Shown here piece after piece: positions 60,033 to 64,000 of a stretch of DNA of 64,000 nucleotides (positions are counted from its first letter, which is position 1; the number at the start of each line of letters is the position of its first letter). Location: contig BCKC01000005.1 in assembly GCA_001600455.1 (NCBI GenBank), positions 682,001 through 746,000 on the forward strand. Direction: 5' to 3'. The position numbers were made by a program, and so were the translations under genes. The stretch is from Endocalyx cinctus. Its lineage: Eukaryota; Ascomycota; Sordariomycetes; Amphisphaeriales; Apiosporaceae. The notes under the pieces were generated by a model. That model ran no database searches. It was not told the DNA's origin and saw only the letters and a program-made list of their open reading frames with translations.

Positions 60033-61337
60033 CTATTTCATGTAGTACCAAGCAATAATGCCCATAGCTGGTACTAGCACAACACTTACCGCCATGGCAC
60101 CGACTTTCATTATACCCGGTGCCAACACATCTCTTGCCATCTTATTAAATTCGGCCGGGGCATTTCCTCTAGGGTAGGGTGTCGATGGGATTTCTGAAGG
60201 ATGTAGAGACACGCTTTGTTAGTAAATAACTCTTTACATACCAGAATATACTATAACATAACCTTGCAAGTCTGAGAAGAAAAAAAAAAGAAAGAGGGGG
60301 GGGGGGGGCTCGGTGTACGCCATCCCAAAAGTCTGAATACGCTTTTGAGAGATGGACAATATAACTAGAGATACGAAAGCTTTTGGTACCCACCATGACC
60401 TAGGAATGGACAAATTTGCTCCCAGCCAAAACCGTCCTCTAGTTTTGACACCAGTAGCTGATCTTTAGGTATTCGGCTTTTAGCTTTTGCGACACTGTTC
60501 ACTGCGTTAGCAAAGGGGGTGTGATAGTAGAGCTCGTTTACTTGGAATCTGACTCGTTTTTGTAATCATTCAGGGCGTCTTCCATGCCCCCATCTACGCC
60601 TTTCCCGTGGAAAAACACTTTCTCGATCGTCAAGTGAGTATCGCAGAAGGCATCGGTAAAGCTATCAACCAGCCGCACAACATTTAAGGGAAATGATTGC
60701 ACGGTTTTGATCATAGGTCGAAAACTATACTCCTTTGGATCAGTATGTTTTGCTAGTTTACTCGCGTCCCCGAAAATCAATCATTCACGGCTCGTGGCAG
60801 GATAAATAAAGAAGCCACTTACGTGTTGTCCAGGGATTTCACCCACCCGTCCTTGTTGCGGTCCGTGAGAATGAACTTGGCATTTGGGTAATATTCCATG
60901 AACTCTTCTACGAAGAACTGTGGTATCTCAATGATGGTCTGGTGATGTAGTAATGTTAGCATAGCAACAACTGCCTTTACGAGACCTCGCCGGGCAGGAG
61001 ACAACAGAGCGACAGACATCGTATTCGGCAAACCATTTATCAAATTCTGCCTTCCCATATGGTTTCCGATCGTTATGATATTTGCATAAGAGAGCTTCTT
61101 CGAGGATTTTCAGATGTGTTGCGCCTTTGGTGACTACCTCGTACATATGATACGGTTTGTATCCGAGCATTTTGAGAGCCTGGTAGAGAGAAAACGTCCC
61201 AACCCTAACCAATAAGTTATTTAGTTGTTTAGTTCAGCCGAGTGTTTGTGGGCCACGTACCGACTACGGCTCAGAACAATTATCTTCTTCTCCAGTATGA
61301 CCTGAGGCTCCGGGAGAGCATCAATGAGTCGGGACAT
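60033..61337 (-). CDS. Sulfotransferase-family (P-loop) protein with C-terminal membrane anchor
   Basis: Six short exons in coding order: 61337-61261, 61204-61018, 60938-60823, 60760-60542, 60494-60400 and 60193-60033 (284 aa). The joins keep one frame throughout. RVGTFSLYQALKMLGYKPYH is in the position of the PAPS-binding P-loop of this fungal sulfotransferase-like family. EEFMEYYPNAKFILTDRNKD is the usual second motif. LLVSKLEDGFGWEQICPFL precedes the PYPRGNAPAEF segment. The protein ends with a hydrophobic helix (KVGAMAVSVVLVPAMGIIAW). The donors GTCTGT and GTCATG are weak, so exons 2-3 and 5-6 are less certain. Substrate unknown. Confidence 0.75.
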
Positions 61338-62413
61338 GGTACGCCGTGTTTAGAAAGCGTTGGTTATACTAACGTGAGGTTGAAGAGGAAGATGTGAGGT
61401 ACGAACTAGATACCGGCGAATCTGAACACCTTCGGTATTTCAAGTAACATTAGAGAGCTTTGAGATGAAGACTTGTAATATGTAGGTATTAATACAGCTT
61501 CCTTGCAAGACATGCATGCATACAGGGATATAAATAGTAAACCCCGATGTCACATAGTGATTGGGTTAAACAGGGGATATTCCATGTGTATCCTTGATAT
61601 ACATATACGGAGTGTTGACGTGCCCATTTTAGTGTAGCTAATTCCCGTATAAGTTCATCCTCTTTTACGTGTAATGTATGTATAGAGCTTACTTGTACAC
61701 GAAACAGCTCCGCAGTACTCTTGTTATTATGGCATTCTAGACTAACATCGTACTATTACCTAGGCAGCTAGGTAGGTATTGGTCTATTCAATATCCTCAC
61801 ATCCCACTAGCAGTCTCCACACAAGTGTAATCAAGTCGCATAGTCGATCCTCATAGCAGTATGGATTTAACACGGTTATATCCTTGGGACTCTTGCGTGG
61901 CAGGAATTCGTTTTTGGGACCAAGTAGAGATATATTGCCATATCATCTTCCAAAGCTGAAATAGCGTTTCTTTCAGCTGTGATCCTTTGACCCGCTTCCA
62001 GTGTAAGTGAGAATTACCTGAGATGGAGAATGTTCTTTCAGGGTAGTTTATTTTCGGAGGCGGTGGTTCTCGGCGATAATAATTATACGCCCTTTTTATA
62101 TCGTCTTTCTTTATCTTCACCGGTCTCTTTTTATTCCTACTCGGAAAAGCAAAGAAGTATGCGACCTTCTTGTGTACCGGGGTATATCCCCGTTTCAAAT
62201 TCCATCTTTCCATTACCTTGGTCTGTAAAAGAGCTCGAGCTCTTTGTTCGACGTTCGCCTTACTCCCTCGTCAGATCTCGGGACATAATCTTTGTCTGAT
62301 TCGGGTTGACTTGGAGTATAGATTTACCGACATACTCCCCACAAAAATGAGCTCCTAACGAGAAATGATAATATCCCGTATCACTTATATATATAACTAC
62401 TCTCGCGCATATC
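61338..62413. other. Intergenic, no supported gene
   Basis: About 1.1 kb. A minus-strand ORF at 61851-62213 (120 codons) is basic and lacks recognisable motifs, so it is not called. A CCTAGGTAGCTA-type string lies near 61760. Confidence 0.5.
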
Positions 62414-62736
62414 ATGATGCGAGCTACGTATAGCATTCTCGTCTTAGCTGCTGTTGCTTCTGCCCTGCCCGTCCTCGGCAGGATGACTGCACAGGATATT
62501 GGAATAGACCCCAATGAACTCCTAGACGACATCCAAAGTCTATTTGAGCAGACGTGTCACAATATTTGCTTGAAGACTTTCCCCGAAGAAGGTCCAAAAC
62601 AGGACTATTGCATGGGGATATGCCGTAAGTCAGCCACTTCCAGAATTTATAACCTCGTTCAGAGCATTTATCTAACATGCTAGGAGTAGATCACAAGCAC
62701 TCCGCACCTGGTATGGACGATGCGGATATGAAGTAG
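62414..62736 (+). CDS. Small secreted cysteine protein with two CX3C motifs
   Basis: Exons 62414-62624 and 62684-62736 (87 aa); the intron starts GTAAGT, has CTAAC and ends CTAG. Without splicing the frame would stop after 89 codons in intron sequence. The signal peptide is MMRATYSILVLAAVASALPV. The mature part (about 65 aa) has four cysteines as CHNIC and CMGIC separated by 13 residues, and an acidic tail. It matches no family I know. Size, signal and cysteines fit a candidate effector or other small secreted protein. Confidence 0.7.
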
Positions 62737-64000
62737 AATTTGAAGCTTAGCAGCGAAGCTATCCAATTACCCTAGCATCGCTTGACCGCGATAACCCAGT
62801 AGGCACGTCTGCTGAAATTTCAAGCAAATCAGCATATTGTATCCTGCTTAACCGATGATTCTGCGAAAGTGATGGCGGCATTGTTATTCACTTGGATTTA
62901 GCTGTGAAGTTTAAGATTGATATTGCCATGCGTAGCATTTCGTGAGCGAACAAAGTCGAGTCTAGAATCCTAAATCTAAATCCCCTGGACGTAGGGGCAG
63001 AGCGCTGCGGGGACGTGGAAGGGAACACCAGTGATAAAATAACTCCCCAAACGTCATTCCAGGGACTACTACCGGAAATCCGATGGATGATAAGATCATC
63101 TGGCAGTGAAGACCAAAGAAGCAGACAGCTACCGAGGTGGGTTTGCACTTGCACGTGTCAACAGTGAAATCGCGCGAGAAGCGCTACGATTCGGTATCTT
63201 GCTTCCCGTTCCTTAGACCTTAGAAAATAGCCAAAAAAGAAGACTAACATTAATAGCGGATAAGTCCGTCGAGGTCCGATCACCGCAAGCGCCGGCTCGA
63301 GATCATTTCATAACAAAAGATGTTGGATGTGAAGTAGAATTGACCTCTAGGGGAGAAACGGATGACGAAGCGGACGGCGTATGGATGATTGGGTTCCGAT
63401 CTCGAGTTACATCCTAGCCTTAATGCGGTGGTCAATAGCACGGTTAATGAGACGACGGCTTACGTGACTGCTCTCTATATGTAGAATGCTGGTATCGAGG
63501 TGGTTTGGAAATTTATTCGAAATGGTGTTACCGATGAGTGAGCGTTGGTTAATTGGTTGGTTGGGTACGGGTTGTGGTACTAGGCTCTAGCTGACTAGTT
63601 AGGTACTTAAGTACATTATATCGAAACGGATCGGCCTCCCCTCCCCCTTCCCTGAACGGTATGTAGTAGTTGAACCTGGGTTCAGCTTTGACTCCATTTA
63701 ATAGCCGCTTAACGTACGTACGTTGACTTAGTGGCCATTTACAGCGATTTACATGCTGTAAGATGCGCTGTAGATATCTCACTGAGCTATCGTTGAGCTA
63801 CGGTACTGTTGAGCTGCTGTTGAGTTGCGGTCTACTGTAGCGTTAACTAGGTTAGAGTCAGTCTTCATTCCGGTGGTTTGGGGCGATGCAAGCTTCCTAT
63901 TAGTGTACGTGTACGATATTATTTTGCCATGTACAGAGTACAAGCATATATTATGTATATTATTTTTTATTTTTAATAGGGGCATTGCAGGTTAGAAGCT
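62737..64000. other. Right-end region, no supported gene
   Basis: About 1.3 kb up to the window edge. The ORFs at 62888-63154, 63549-63782 and 63779-63985 lack motifs, and at least the first has no ATG at its start. ACGTACGTACGT lies near 63712. Confidence 0.5.

Noticed and set aside
61851..62213. 120-codon minus-strand ORF
   Set aside because: Basic and low-complexity with no family resemblance; an overlapping plus-strand ORF is of similar quality.
62888..63154. 88-codon minus-strand ORF with a hydrophobic start
   Set aside because: It begins at GTG without a nearby ATG, and no family features are seen.

Overview
The window is nuclear DNA of a filamentous ascomycete (Pezizomycotina). The genes are intron-bearing, with short GT-AG introns of about 50-110 bp and CTAAC-type branch points. 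Their products are typical of that group: a fungal squalene synthase, Nbs1, RTC5, RCF1, a fungal F-box protein and a UDP-rhamnose-type reductase. The transposon-rich part carries the signature of repeat-induced point mutation (RIP), which is confined to these fungi. I cannot name the species.

Layout. (1) 1-31.2 kb is a gene-bearing segment of normal composition. It holds an F-box gene cut by the left edge (-), a secreted subtilase (+), squalene synthase ERG9 (-), a UDP-4-keto-6-deoxyglucose epimerase/reductase-like gene (+), a DnaJ/DnaJ-X co-chaperone (+), a large disordered protein (-), a cytochrome b5-domain protein (+), the nibrin orthologue NBS1 (-), a small membrane protein (-) and the histone N-acetyltransferase NAA40/NatD (-). 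(2) About 31.25-50.2 kb is a 19-kb AT-rich island with no intact gene. It contains two RIP-degraded hAT transposon copies, a gag relic recognisable by its mutated zinc knuckle, AT-rich direct repeats, and several families of very short elements. These have TG...CA (or mutated TA) ends, and most copies still show 5-bp target duplications. (3) 50.6-51.9 kb, at the right edge of the island, is a broken adenylation domain of the fungal PKS-NRPS kind. (4) 52.7-64 kb is gene-bearing again: mitochondrial ribosomal protein bL36m (-), threonine deaminase ILV1 (-), RCF1 (+), RTC5 with a TLDc domain (-), a sulfotransferase-family protein with a C-terminal membrane anchor (-) and a small secreted cysteine protein (+).

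The genes are mostly independent housekeeping functions (sterol and isoleucine synthesis, respiration, mitochondrial translation, DNA repair, histone acetylation). I see no gene cluster except the dead adenylation domain beside the island. Exon boundaries were worked out by hand from reading frame, GT-AG signals and remembered family patterns; no RNA evidence was available.

The most interesting part is the island. A 125-bp element is present in four full copies of exactly equal length. Each copy has its own different 5-bp target duplication, about 20-bp inverted ends, and a central hairpin that survives RIP because both arms were mutated in the same way. A 265-bp element is interrupted by a 202-bp element, and the copy lengths add up exactly (265 + 202 + 5 = 472).
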